NCBI GenBank assembly: GCA_036504855.1
Contig: DASXUL010000058.1
Location: 9,801 to 73,800 of the forward strand
Direction: 5' to 3'
From: DASXUL01 sp036504855
Lineage (GTDB): Bacteria; Armatimonadota; DTGP01; JAKQQT01
DNA: 64,000 nucleotides
In this document: piece by piece, positions 51,101-58,196 of the stretch
Position numbering within the stretch: position 1 is the first letter of the stretch
Layout: each line of letters opens with the position of its first letter
Notes under the pieces: model-generated
What the model saw: the letters and a program-made list of their open reading frames with translations, nothing else
Told to the model about the DNA's origin: nothing
The model's database searches: none
Position numbers and translations under genes: made by a program

Positions 51101-51738
51101 CGCGTTCCGTAATGGATATCGTTGGTGACGATGAGCGGAAGGGACAGTTCCTTGGCGATGCGGAGCAGGCCGTCGTTGACGTGCTTCTCCTCGGGGATGC
51201 CGTGGGTTTGCAGCTCGATGAAGTAGCGTTCGGGGGTGAAGATATCGCGGTATTTGGCGGCGATTTCGAGCGCCTTGGCGGGCTGATCGTGATGGATGGC
51301 CTGCTGGACCTCGCCGCCGAGGCAGGCGGTGGAGCAAATGACGCCCTCGCTGTGCTGGGCGAGGAGTTCATGATCGACGCGGGGCTTGTAGTAGAAGCCG
51401 TCGATATTGGCCTGGGAGACGAGGTGGACGAGGTTGCGGTAGCCGACCTCGTTCTGGGCCAGGAGCAGGAGGTGGAAGTTCTCCTTATCGAGGCGGGGGT
51501 CCTTGCCCTGCCGGGGTCGCTCGCCGGAGGTATAGACCTCGCAGCCGACGATGGGGGTGATGCCGGCATCCTGGCAGCGGGTGGCGAACTCGACGGCGCC
51601 GTGCATGACGCCGTGGTCGGTGAGGGCGACGGCGGGCATTTCGTGCTCGACGGCGAGTCGCACGAGGTCCTTGACGCGGTTGGCGCCATCGAGGAGGCTG
51701 TATTCGGAATGGTTGTGAAGGTGAACGAAGTCTTGCAT
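48178..51738 (-). CDS. dnaE: DNA polymerase III alpha subunit
   Basis: An 1186-residue replicative polymerase of the DnaE1 type. The PHP domain opens FVHLHNHSEYSLLDGANRVK and has VALTDHGVMHGAVEFA. Catalytic palm motifs include PPDIDLDFADYRREEVIQYC and GLLKMDFLGLRTLTVVEH. The fingers have FVYQEQILKVAMQVAGM and AAYGFNQNHSGAYAILTYQT. An HhH element and an OB-fold (VVVAGIVAGIRKTITRKTSS) close the protein. An NGNGNGNGNG linker lies near residue 1100. The ATG at 51738 is preceded by CCTGTTAAAAA with no Shine-Dalgarno, which is odd for a core gene; the protein alignment leaves no other start. Codons in the N-terminal two-thirds are more strongly C-ending than those in the C-terminal third. Confidence 0.96.
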   Translation of the reverse strand: MQDFVHLHNHSEYSLLDGANRVKDLVRLAVEHEMPAVALTDHGVMHGAVEFATRCQDAGITPIVGCEVYTSGERPRQGKDPRLDKENFHLLLLAQNEVGYRNLVHLVSQANIDGFYYKPRVDHELLAQHSEGVICSTACLGGEVQQAIHHDQPAKALEIAAKYRDIFTPERYFIELQTHGIPEEKHVNDGLLRIAKELSLPLIVTNDIHYGTRADADPHDVLLCIGTGAKVAEPNRMRYPTHEFYFKTAQEMAALFPDHPEAVSNTVRIAETVDLKIKTGDMILPHYAVPEGFTYDSFFEKCCWEGAQRRYGSVTPEQKQRIEYEMHVIEVKGYSAYFLIVADFVRWAHARGIPARCRGSAAGSVVSFLLGITNVDPLLYGLLFERFLYMERITPPDIDLDFADYRREEVIQYCRDKYGPDHVAQIITFGTLGARAAIRDVARAMELPLAEADKLAKLIPQHPGKHFSIKDCLKDVPELARKYGEEPQTKEVLDTAIAIEGLSRHSSVHAAAVVITPGPVTDYVPVQRSDTGLITQYDMNWVSALGLLKMDFLGLRTLTVVEHCIRLMHENHADEIDADFDIDAVPKDDPKTFKLLQAGQTAGVFQLESDGMRNLVRDIRPIEFEDLIPLVALYRPGPLGNGDTERFIKRRHKMEKVSYIHPVLEPILNKTYGIFVYQEQILKVAMQVAGMGARDADNILRAMSKKKLDKMMSVKPAFVSGAAKTSNLSAKESAEIFDAMASFAAYGFNQNHSGAYAILTYQTAWLKANFPTDFMAALLTSISDNKDKVAAYIDDCRQMDPPIAVMAPDVNRSVSDFSVDAAPPIAEAPVVRFGLFAIKGVGEGPVSAILEERKAGGLFRSIFDFCQRVDTSRCQKSAVEAIVKAGGFDSLHPNRNQVLHALEDAFAMAQRARKERETGQVAMFDLLAGGDDDAPSPDPPLPSVPEIPQAEKLAMEKDLLGLYLSDHPFLAFRERVQRFGAITSEQLKSMGDKEDVVVAGIVAGIRKTITRKTSSEMAILTIEDLQGKLSATLFPKSWDLYRDSIAVDKVVIVKGKANHRERLRANDDGETVDIEVLADEVLVLNAEDAGAPNGGAAHGNGNGNGNGNGKVTAASRVYDALHLDLTRVDPVTVDHVKKLLAHFPGNSQVVVHTRGHRVLSAMRVSACQDVCQELAKLLGAAAVWLE
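48412..48447. repeat. Hexameric microsatellite inside dnaE
   Basis: The plus strand has repeated CCATTx/CCGTTT units; in dnaE they encode alternating Asn-Gly. The linker joins the OB-fold region to the last C-terminal domain. Slippage would change the linker length in six-base steps without frameshift. Confidence 0.7.
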
Positions 51739-51789
51739 TTTTTAACAGGGGCGCACGGAAGCTTTTTGGCGGGGCGCGGGTCCGGCGGC

Positions 51790-51916
51790 GGGAGGCGGGG
51801 GCGGCGGGGCGCGGGGCCATGGATATTATGGCCGCCGGGGGAAGCGGCGGGCGCGCGGTTGGGGTGGGAATGGGTGCGCGGCAGGCGAGCGGGGGGCGGG
51901 CGGGGGCGAGGGGGGA
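51790..51916 (+). other. Two G-quadruplex motifs upstream of dnaE
   Basis: 51790-51816 holds four G-runs (3, 5, 4 and 4 or more Gs) with loops of 3-4 bases. 51891-51916 holds four more (6, 3, 5 and 6 Gs) with loops of 1-3 bases. Both fit the G3+N1-7 rule on the plus strand, which is the template strand for dnaE, 50-180 bases upstream of its start codon. No gene is evident in 51739-51942. Confidence 0.6.
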
Positions 51917-51942
51917 GATGGCCGGAGGATCGCCGGGATGGC

Positions 51943-52269
51943 CACGGGGGTTGAAACCCCCGTCTACGGGCCTGCGGCCATGATGGGCCTGAAGGCCCGA
52001 CCGAGGGGCGGCGCGATGGCAGGCGCGAAGAAGAGGGAGCGACGCGACGCGGAGCGAGAGGGGGATGACGACGCCGGGCCCCGAGGGGCCGGCTCAGGAG
52101 GCAAACGGCGCCTTCGCGCCGTGATGTTGGGGCCGCGCGAAGGCTTGCCGATGATGCGGACGAGCGATGCCTGGCGACTGAACTCGCGGGCAACGACGGG
52201 ATGGTAGCCCGGAGAGCCCAGCGAGTGAACTCGCGGGCAACGACGGGCGCGAAGCCCGCCGGGGCGGGC
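51943..52269 (+). repeat. Mosaic repeat, copy 1 (full length)
   Basis: Starts with a GGGGGTTGAAACCCCC hairpin, continues with GGGCCTGCGGCCATGATGGG and CTGAAGGCCC, then a purine-rich block (GCGCGAAGAAGAGGGAGCGA), GGGCCCCGAGGGGCC, CGGCGCCTTCGCGCCG, and ends with GTGAACTCGCGGGCAACGAC and GGCGGGCTG. It carries an additional internal copy of the ACTCGCGGGCAACGACGGG unit. Nearly every segment is its own small palindrome. No convincing gene. Copies follow at 52303-52434, 52455-52632 and 53409-53694. Confidence 0.72.
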
Positions 52270-52302
52270 TGGGGAGAGGCGAGAGAGGGGATCGCCGGGA
52301 TG

Positions 52303-52434
52303 GTCACGGGGGTTGAAACCACCGTTTACGGGCCTGCGGCCATGATGGGCCTGAAGGCCCGACGGAGGGGGGGGCGTGACGGCGGTCGGCGCGAAGAAGA
52401 GGGAGCGAGGCGACGCGGAGCGAGAGGGGGATGA
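52303..52434 (+). repeat. Mosaic repeat, copy 2 (5' half)
   Basis: Same order as copy 1 from the GGTTGAAACCACC hairpin to the GAGCGAGAGGGGGATGA block, then broken off. It runs head-to-tail with copies 1 and 3. Confidence 0.7.
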
Positions 52435-52454
52435 TGGCGCGAGGTTGCGGCAGT

Positions 52455-52632
52455 CACCGGGGGTTGAAACCCCCGTCTACGGGCCTGCGGCCATGATGGG
52501 CCTGAAGGCCCGACGGAGGGGGCCTGTCCGAAGCAGAAGGTGATTGCCATGGATGTGGTGGAGACCCCGGCGAGGAAGCCCAGCGAGTGAACTCCCGGGC
52601 GCCGGCGGGCGCGAAGCCCGCCGGGGCGGGCT
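52455..52632 (+). repeat. Mosaic repeat, copy 3 (internally deleted)
   Basis: Has the CCGGGGGTTGAAACCCCCG start and the GCGCGAAGCCCGCCGGGGCG end, with the purine-rich middle missing and unrelated sequence in its place (52522-52575). It lies upstream of the receiver-like gene. Confidence 0.7.
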
Positions 52633-52796
52633 GGGGGAAGAGCGCGACAGCCATGGTGGAGGCGGCGGGCGAGCGTTTGTTGGCGACCATCATGCGGAGG
52701 AAGGCGCTGATTGCGGTGGGCGAAGGAAACAGGCGAGGTGTGGCGGCCGGGGACTGTGCTGCCCGGGTCGACTCAGTATGCGTAGGAGAACATGCG

Positions 52797-53186
52797 ATGG
52801 CAAGTATCCTGATGGCCCAGGAGTACACCAGAGACATTGAAAGAGCCGCGAAGGAGCTGAGGCCCCACGGGCACAGCGTCACGGTCGTGTCCAGCGCGGC
52901 GGAGGCGATGGACCGGATTCACGCCTCCATCCCGAACGTACTTGTGATTCACGATCTGCTGAAAGGCGGCTTCGGACGAGACGTGGTCAGAGTGTTGCGA
53001 TCACTCCCCGGAGGCGAAAGAACCCGGGTTGTGGCGCTGACCATGCCGGATTCGGACGGCGTTCCGGTCCGGATGATCGAGGACGTCGATGCGCGGATTA
53101 TGGTATTGGGAGGCTTTTGGCAGATCGTTCTCACCGTTGAGGCGTTTGTTGGATCGCACTACGAACCGGACTGCTACTCCCGCTGA
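52797..53186 (+). CDS. Receiver-like single-domain protein
   Basis: A 129-residue protein with a receiver-type alternation: LRPHGHSVTVVSSAAEAMDR, IHASIPNVLVIHDLLKGGFG, DVVRVLRSLPGGERTRVVAL and TMPD. Asp53 in VIHD lies where the phospho-acceptor is expected, but the N-terminal acidic pair is missing (ILMAQEY), and no canonical Lys is seen near the end, so phosphorylation is doubtful. AGGAG eight bases before the ATG at 52797 supports the start, although the frame is open further upstream into the repeats. It lies alone between repeat copies 3 and 4. Confidence 0.6.
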   Translation: MASILMAQEYTRDIERAAKELRPHGHSVTVVSSAAEAMDRIHASIPNVLVIHDLLKGGFGRDVVRVLRSLPGGERTRVVALTMPDSDGVPVRMIEDVDARIMVLGGFWQIVLTVEAFVGSHYEPDCYSR

Positions 53187-53408
53187 CGAAGCGCCAGCGA
53201 GTTCAGGGCTGTGCTTCTGACGGACTGTCGGCGCAAGCCAGTCGGGCCAGCCACCGGTGCGGCCGTGCGCCGGTTCGAGAGACGCCGCGGGCGAGCGACC
53301 GCGCAGTCTGGGTCATCCCAGGCCGCGCTGGTCCAGCATATTGATGCGCCCTCTGGCGTCGGAGGCGACGAGCGGGGCAGGCGGCGCGTCCGGGGGGATC
53401 ACCGGGTA

Positions 53409-53694
53409 ATCACCGGGGGTTGAAACCCCCGTCTACGGGCCTGCGGCCATGATGGGCCTGAAGGCCCGACGGAGGGGCGGCGCGATGGCAGGCGCGAAGA
53501 AGAGGGAGCGACGCGACGCGGAGCGAGAGGGGAATGACGACGCCGGGCCCCGAGGGGCCGGCTCAGGAGACGAACGGCGCCTTCGCGCCGTGGCGTTAGG
53601 ACCGCGCGAAGGTTTGCCGATCATGCGGGCGAGCGAGGCCCAGCGGGTGAACTCGCGGGCAACGGGGGGCATGAAGCCCGCCGGGGCGGGCTGA
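53409..53694 (+). repeat. Mosaic repeat, copy 4 (full length)
   Basis: Very close to copy 1 over the first 190 bases and again at the end, but lacking copy 1's extra internal unit. It fills much of the 728-bp gap between the receiver-like gene and the SIR2 gene. The remaining parts (53187-53408 and 53695-53914) show no convincing gene. Confidence 0.72.
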
Positions 53695-53914
53695 TATGGC
53701 GCGACCGCCTGGGAGCGAAACGCCCGGCTCTGATACGCTCTGGCAAGCACTGGGTCGCGCGCGACTGAGTCCTCAATGAAATGAACCCGGCCATGGGATA
53801 TCCCTCGTAACCGCATTGACCGTGAGTTCCGAGTTACATCCGGTCGTCGTCGCCGAGGCGTGGGGTACACCAGGTAGCAGCCTTAGGCCGAATGCGGATC
53901 GGGCGGGCAGCTCA

Positions 53915-55663
53915 CTACCGGCAGTTCTCGCGGAGTAACTGGTGGAACGCGTTCTGAGCCGCTTGAAGTTGCTCAAGTGACCCGCCGAACAGCCCTTTGG
54001 CGAGCAGCGGCCATGCCTCCCGATCTCGAGCCACTTCGCGTTCGATACGCGTGAGTAGTTCATTCAAGCCGGTTCCGTAATCGCGGTAAGCGTAAAGCCC
54101 GGGAGGCCCCCAGTTGGAGCGATCCTTCCGGCCGCTATGCACCAGCCCATAGAGATACTCGAAACGGTCAAAGTGACTCAAGTACCGCAACTGATCCGGG
54201 ACGGCTTCCAGAACGTACTGACGTACGAACTCCGCGAGGTGCGCGTTGACTGGCAGCTTGTGGGACGGCATGCCTAGAGCGGGCCCGGCGATACTGCTGT
54301 CAAGAACACTAGACGGCACGATCTGGGTGACGAACAACACTGACTCAGCCTGATACGGCGGCCTGACGGTAGTCCCCTCAAGAAGGTATACAAGGGTTCG
54401 GTAGTTCCCGGACGCCAAAGCGGCGATTCCCCCGGCGTACATCAGAGCTAGTGCTGGGTAGTACCGCATACCGTCCAAGGCATTGGTGTACGGCCCGCTG
54501 GGCAGCGGCAGGCTGCCCAAGCGTTGGAGAGCATTGGGCCACAGATGGTCCGAGTTTGACGTAGACCACTGGCAACCCGTGGTGAAGATGGACATTAGGT
54601 TCGCGACCGCTGAGTCGTATCGCGCAAACCTATCGGCGATGTCGGTTGGTTCAAATGGCCCTTGAGGAGGGAATGCCGCCTCGTCGAAGACAGCACGGTA
54701 CAACTGCTCCGTTTCGTCATGAACCAAGTCAGCGAGTTGGATGCGGTATCGTTCCTCCGAGAGGTATCGCTTCACTTCTGCGCGAGCGATCGCGGGCGAA
54801 AGGGGATGCCTTGCGACAATGCTGTCTAATGCCTCGACCTTGGATGCCAGAGTGGTGAAGAACCAGTCTGCATCGCGTATGCGCACGACCTCTGCTCCCC
54901 GGCCTTCCGCGACTTCCTTCGCCACATCAGCCAGACCCTGACGATCCGCCCAGTACATGGTATATCGGCGGGAAGGACACCTCTGAATGGCAGCCCGCAG
55001 CGCAGGGTCATACTTTGCCGACCAACCACAGACGATTAAGCCGAACTCATCGAAGACGCGATCCAGCAGGCGGTTCATCCTGGGCGTGTACTTCGCGAGT
55101 TCTGTGGGAGTGTTGAGAATTCGCGTATCACGGTAGTCGCCGTGCACCTTCAGCACCAGGCACTGGACGTGCGACAGCGGAGTTGCGCCCTTCAGTTGGT
55201 CTACGGTGGAGATAACTTCCGGGACGACACCGATGTCTTCAAGCGCTTCCTCCATCAGGCGGTCGAAGTTCGTGGTGATGATTACCCGCACATATCCATG
55301 GCGCACCAACTGCGCGATGGCCCTATGGGCTGCGGTTGGTAGTTTGGCGCCGTGCTCCCTATCCTCATCGCTAGGCTCGAAGTAGGGTTTGAGCAAGGCT
55401 TGGCGGTCGGGTGGGGTCTTTGCGAGTTCGGCGAGGAGTACATCATAGTCTGGCTCCCCACCGTAAACATCGCCATACCACTTAACTGGGTCCGAATCTG
55501 CGTCTGCACCTTGAAGCTTGGCAACCTTCTTGACAAGATCGAGGGTAATCCCCCAGCCCGTCAGGACACCCGCGGAACTTGAGACGCCGGACCCTAGCAG
55601 AACCGCGTAAGCGCCCTTTCGCGAATGCATCGCGAATGCCAACGACACGACTGGATCGACCAT
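53915..55663 (-). CDS. SIR2-domain protein, candidate NAD-depleting defence effector
   Basis: A 582-residue protein. The N-terminal SIR2-like domain (about 1-270) has the NAD-binding loop VLLGSGVSSSAGVLTGWGI (Gly24-x-Gly26), VRVIITTNFDRLMEEALEDI (TNFD at 131-134), LVLKVHGDYRDTRI with His174 in the catalytic position, and LIVCGWSAKYDPAL. There is no zinc-ribbon as in deacetylase sirtuins. The C-terminal 300 residues (e.g. YYPALALMYAGGIAALASGN) are helical and unknown. Stand-alone SIR2 proteins of this plan act as NADases in anti-phage systems; that role is inferred. Its DNA is clearly less GC-rich than its surroundings, and repeats lie directly downstream, both suggesting transfer. Confidence 0.82.
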   Translation of the reverse strand: MVDPVVSLAFAMHSRKGAYAVLLGSGVSSSAGVLTGWGITLDLVKKVAKLQGADADSDPVKWYGDVYGGEPDYDVLLAELAKTPPDRQALLKPYFEPSDEDREHGAKLPTAAHRAIAQLVRHGYVRVIITTNFDRLMEEALEDIGVVPEVISTVDQLKGATPLSHVQCLVLKVHGDYRDTRILNTPTELAKYTPRMNRLLDRVFDEFGLIVCGWSAKYDPALRAAIQRCPSRRYTMYWADRQGLADVAKEVAEGRGAEVVRIRDADWFFTTLASKVEALDSIVARHPLSPAIARAEVKRYLSEERYRIQLADLVHDETEQLYRAVFDEAAFPPQGPFEPTDIADRFARYDSAVANLMSIFTTGCQWSTSNSDHLWPNALQRLGSLPLPSGPYTNALDGMRYYPALALMYAGGIAALASGNYRTLVYLLEGTTVRPPYQAESVLFVTQIVPSSVLDSSIAGPALGMPSHKLPVNAHLAEFVRQYVLEAVPDQLRYLSHFDRFEYLYGLVHSGRKDRSNWGPPGLYAYRDYGTGLNELLTRIEREVARDREAWPLLAKGLFGGSLEQLQAAQNAFHQLLRENCR

Positions 55664-55754
55664 GCGTAATCCACCTTATTGGCCCGCCGTCCCGCAGGAA
55701 CTAAACGGCATCATCAGTGTAGCTGATCCCGGTGCAGCCGAGCTCGCAACGGGT

Positions 55755-55955
55755 TCACACTCGCATGCTAGCTTGTGAATGGCGCAATGCGATAGTCCTC
55801 AATGCCAGTAGTCGGGCCTGCTTCCGCATGACCAGAAAACGGCGGATGACGTCCCACCAAACTTCCTCAGGGGCTTCATCGTGTGCCGCGCGGTTGTACT
55901 CCTCCGGGTCCTCGCTCGTTCTGAGCGCTACGAACTCCTCAGCGGATGCGATCAT
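55755..55955 (-). CDS. Small protein upstream of the SIR2 gene, possibly truncated
   Basis: A 66-residue protein beginning MIASAEEFVALRTSEDPEEY, then NRAAHDEAPEEVWWDVIRRF. This opening resembles the N-terminus of longer proteins in which a WVAxNKTVP-type segment and helical repeats follow; here the sequence instead becomes Arg/Leu-rich and stops, so it may be a truncated or frameshifted remnant. GGGAGAG lies before the ATG at 55955, a normal ribosome site. It is 91 bases upstream of the SIR2 gene on the same strand. The family assignment rests on memory and is weak. Confidence 0.45.
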   Translation of the reverse strand: MIASAEEFVALRTSEDPEEYNRAAHDEAPEEVWWDVIRRFLVMRKQARLLALRTIALRHSQASMRV

Positions 55956-56422
55956 GGGTGTGGCTCTCCCGATCTTCCCGCCTCATCGAAGGGCATGTTC
56001 CGGCGTGCCGGCGCGATGGCGCGGGCGAGGGCATGGACGGCCGTGCCCGCGAAGAACATGGCCCAACTTCCGCTGTGGGACCGCAGGACGGAAGTTGCCG
56101 GGAGGGGGAAGCCTCTGATATAGAGGTCGACCGAGAGCCAGAACGAACCCAACGCGCCGCAGACCCAGGCCGCGCCGAGCAGGACCCGGGCGAGATCTGG
56201 AAGCTCGCCGAGGCAGGCGAATGGGCCGCGAGGCGCGGAGGACCCGTTCGGGCGGAGATAGCCGTAGAAGATCGGAATCAGCGCCATCAGGCTGCCCCCG
56301 GTGAGGAGGTCACCGTGGGGGTCGACGGGGGCGCGGCCGGACATGGCGGCGACCTCGACGGTGAGGCTGGCGATCAGCCCGAGGATGGCGATGGCGGCGA
56401 TGGCGGATGCAACGAGACGCAT
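55952..56422 (-). CDS. Small membrane protein with four predicted helices (paralogue A)
   Basis: A 156-residue protein from the ATG at 56422 with AAGGGAGA upstream. Four hydrophobic segments: ASAIAAIAILGLIASLTVEV, SLMALIPIFYGYL, VLLGAAWVCGALGSFWLSVD and WAMFFAGTAVHALARAIA. The tail is polar. No known family was recognised. It is a clear paralogue of the protein at 57261-57683, including its 5' untranslated region (CTCCCTTGGCGGAGCGAAG on the plus strand), so the whole unit was duplicated. The start overlaps nothing; its last four bases overlap the start of the small gene at 55755-55955. Confidence 0.62.
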   Translation of the reverse strand: MRLVASAIAAIAILGLIASLTVEVAAMSGRAPVDPHGDLLTGGSLMALIPIFYGYLRPNGSSAPRGPFACLGELPDLARVLLGAAWVCGALGSFWLSVDLYIRGFPLPATSVLRSHSGSWAMFFAGTAVHALARAIAPARRNMPFDEAGRSGEPHP

Positions 56423-56465
56423 GCGGGTCTCCCTTGGCGGAGCGAAGGCTATGGCTTCATTGTAT

Positions 56466-56620
56466 CGGGCGGGCGCGGCGTGAGCGGGCCGGTAGGGTTC
56501 CGCGCCGCTGCGGGAGCATTTGGCCGGGCGCCTGCAACGTTTCCCAAGCCGTTCGTTCAGGACGAGACCCTTCGGTTCCCTCACAATGACGTGGAAGGGG
56601 GCGCATGGCGTGGGGCGTAG
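56466..56620. repeat. GGTCAGGACGAGAC-type intergenic repeat, copy 1
   Basis: Contains GCGGCGTGAGCGGGCCGGTA, TTCCGCGCCGCTGCGGGAG, CAGGACGAGACCCTTCGGTT and GACGTGGAAGGGGGCGCA in that order. The same order occurs at 57797-57950, and the second half again at 58031-58085. It lies upstream of paralogue A. Confidence 0.68.
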
Positions 56621-56679
56621 GGTATCCGCAAGCGATGGCCGGCGAAAAGGCGGCGGCGAGCCGCCGCACTCCAAAGGGG

Positions 56680-57153
56680 TCAGTCGACACTGCGGGCGGT
56701 GAGGTCGCAGGCGGGGCGTCGGGAATCGCCGAGCCAAGCGTTGAGCGCGAGGGCCGCCAGCAGGTAGGAGGCCGCCCATCCGATGGAATGGACCCGCGCT
56801 AGCGCAATGGCGGGCACGCTGGCGCCGAAGTCCACGGTCCGCGCGCCGACCACGGCATACGCGATGGCGTAGACGGTCATCCCATAGGCCGGCAGCCACA
56901 TCCACCAGGGGCGCGCACGCAACCGTCGATCGATATCAGCCACGGTGGCGCTCGCCGACCTGCGCCCAGAACGACCGGTGATTGATACGAGCAGCCCCAT
57001 CGCCAGCAACAGCAGCACGAATGAGACCGTGGAATGCATGTACGTGCGCATGGGCAGACAGTGTGCGCCTGCCGCCGCCCAGACGTGGATACAAAGGCTG
57101 TCGATGCACCCGATGATGGCAAGGACGATGGCGGACCAGAGAACGTATCGCAT
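56680..57153 (-). CDS. Small membrane protein with four predicted helices
   Basis: A 157-residue protein from the ATG at 57153. Hydrophobic segments: YVLWSAIVLAIIGCIDSLCI, VSFVLLLLAMGLLVSI, WLPAYGMTVYAIAYAVVGA and IGWAASYLLAALALNAWL. The loops carry RSGRRSASATVADIDRRLRA. No family recognised. It resembles the neighbours in size, topology and the final A-x-x-L-x-A-L-A-x pattern but not in a clear alignment. It lies between the two paralogous membrane-protein genes on the same strand. Confidence 0.55.
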   Translation of the reverse strand: MRYVLWSAIVLAIIGCIDSLCIHVWAAAGAHCLPMRTYMHSTVSFVLLLLAMGLLVSITGRSGRRSASATVADIDRRLRARPWWMWLPAYGMTVYAIAYAVVGARTVDFGASVPAIALARVHSIGWAASYLLAALALNAWLGDSRRPACDLTARSVD

Positions 57154-57260
57154 GCCGTACCCCCTGCCCCCACAGTAGCAGGCACACAGCCAGTTTGGAA
57201 ACGCTCGGCGTGACCGCTGCCGGGCCATCCGTCGGCGAGAAGGGGGACGGCCGGCGGATG

Positions 57261-57683
57261 TCAGCGCCTCGGGGCGATGGAGCGGGCGAGGGCATGGACG
57301 GCCGTGCCCGCGAAGAACATGGCCCAGCCGGCGGCGCAGGAACGCGCGACGGACGCGGCTGGGAAGTTGGGGCCACTGATGTAGAGGTCGACCGCGAGCC
57401 ACGTTACGCCCACGAAGCCGCAGGCCCAGGCCGCGCCGAGCAGGACTTGCATGGCAATGGGCAGCTCGCCCAGGCGTCCAGACAGGTCGCGCGGGGTGAG
57501 GGGTTCGCGCGGGCGGAGATAGCCATAGACGAGCGGGAGCAGGGCCATCGCGGCGCCCACGGCAAGGGAAGCGGGGCGGGGGTGGATGAGGGGACGGCCG
57601 AACACGGCGGCGACCTCGACCGTTAGGCTGACAGACAACCCGAGTATGGCGAGGGCGGCGATGGCGGATGCAACGGGACGCAT
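57261..57683 (-). CDS. Small membrane protein with four predicted helices (paralogue B)
   Basis: A 140-residue protein, paralogous to that at 55952-56422: both begin MR(P/L)VASAIA and share LTVEVAA, YGYLRP, LGELP, VLLGAAW, CG and WAMFFAGTAVHALAR. The loops differ most after helix 1 (SGRAPVDPHGD against FGRPLIHPRPA). Function unknown. AAGGGAGA precedes the ATG at 57683. Confidence 0.62.
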   Translation of the reverse strand: MRPVASAIAALAILGLSVSLTVEVAAVFGRPLIHPRPASLAVGAAMALLPLVYGYLRPREPLTPRDLSGRLGELPIAMQVLLGAAWACGFVGVTWLAVDLYISGPNFPAASVARSCAAGWAMFFAGTAVHALARSIAPRR

Positions 57684-57796
57684 GTGGGTCTCCCTTGGCG
57701 GAGCGAAGTCTATGGCTTCATTGTAGCGGGCGGGCGGGCAGGATTCCGCGACGCTGTGGCAAGGGCGACGCGATTCAGGGCTTCCCCGGGATCGGC

Positions 57797-58085
57797 GCGG
57801 GCGCGGCGTGAGCGGGCCGGTAGGGTTCCGCGCCGCTGCGGGAGCCTTCGTTCGGGTGCTTGCGACGTTGCCCCATCCGTTCGGTCAGGACGAGACCTCT
57901 CGCTTCGCTCGACGTGACGTGGGAGGGGGCGCAGGGCGTGGGGCGGAGCGTGTTTGCCCCCGCGACCCTTACGGCCGGAGCGCCCAGGCGAACCCTGCAC
58001 CGGGCGCCTGCGAAGTTGCCGCAACAGGTTGGTCAGGACGAGACTCTTCGGTTCCCTCAGAGTGACGTGGGAGGAAGGGCTCGGC
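57797..58085. repeat. GGTCAGGACGAGAC-type intergenic repeats, copies 2 and 3
   Basis: Copy 2 (57797-57950) matches 56466-56620 over its whole length; copy 3 (58031-58085) matches only the GGTCAGGACGAGACTCTTCG and CTCAGAGTGACGTGGGAGG part. The 513-bp gap between two membrane-protein genes is filled mainly by these; no gene is evident in it. Confidence 0.68.
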
Positions 58086-58196
58086 ATGAGGCGCAACTCT
58101 GTCGCTATCGATGCCCCATTTCCCCGGACGAAGGCGGCTCGGTAAAGCGTGCGCAAGGGGCGCCTCCTTGCCGGTATGGTCGCAGGCTGGCGGAGG

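Noticed and set aside
50023..51954. Very long open frame on the plus strand opposite dnaE
   Set aside because: It mirrors strongly C-ending codons of dnaE; the translation is low-complexity Gly/Val/Asp/Glu and shows no domain.
53211..53423. Possible 70-codon gene before mosaic copy 4
   Set aside because: Arg/Gly/Ala-rich product, no ribosome site, and it runs into the repeat.
51943..53694. CRISPR-like array
   Set aside because: The repeats are long, mosaic and irregular, with no uniform 25-40 bp repeat and spacer pattern and no cas genes.
56423..56905. N-terminal extension of the membrane protein at 55952-56422
   Set aside because: The extension is the translated intergenic repeat; the paralogue and ribosome site place the start at 56422.
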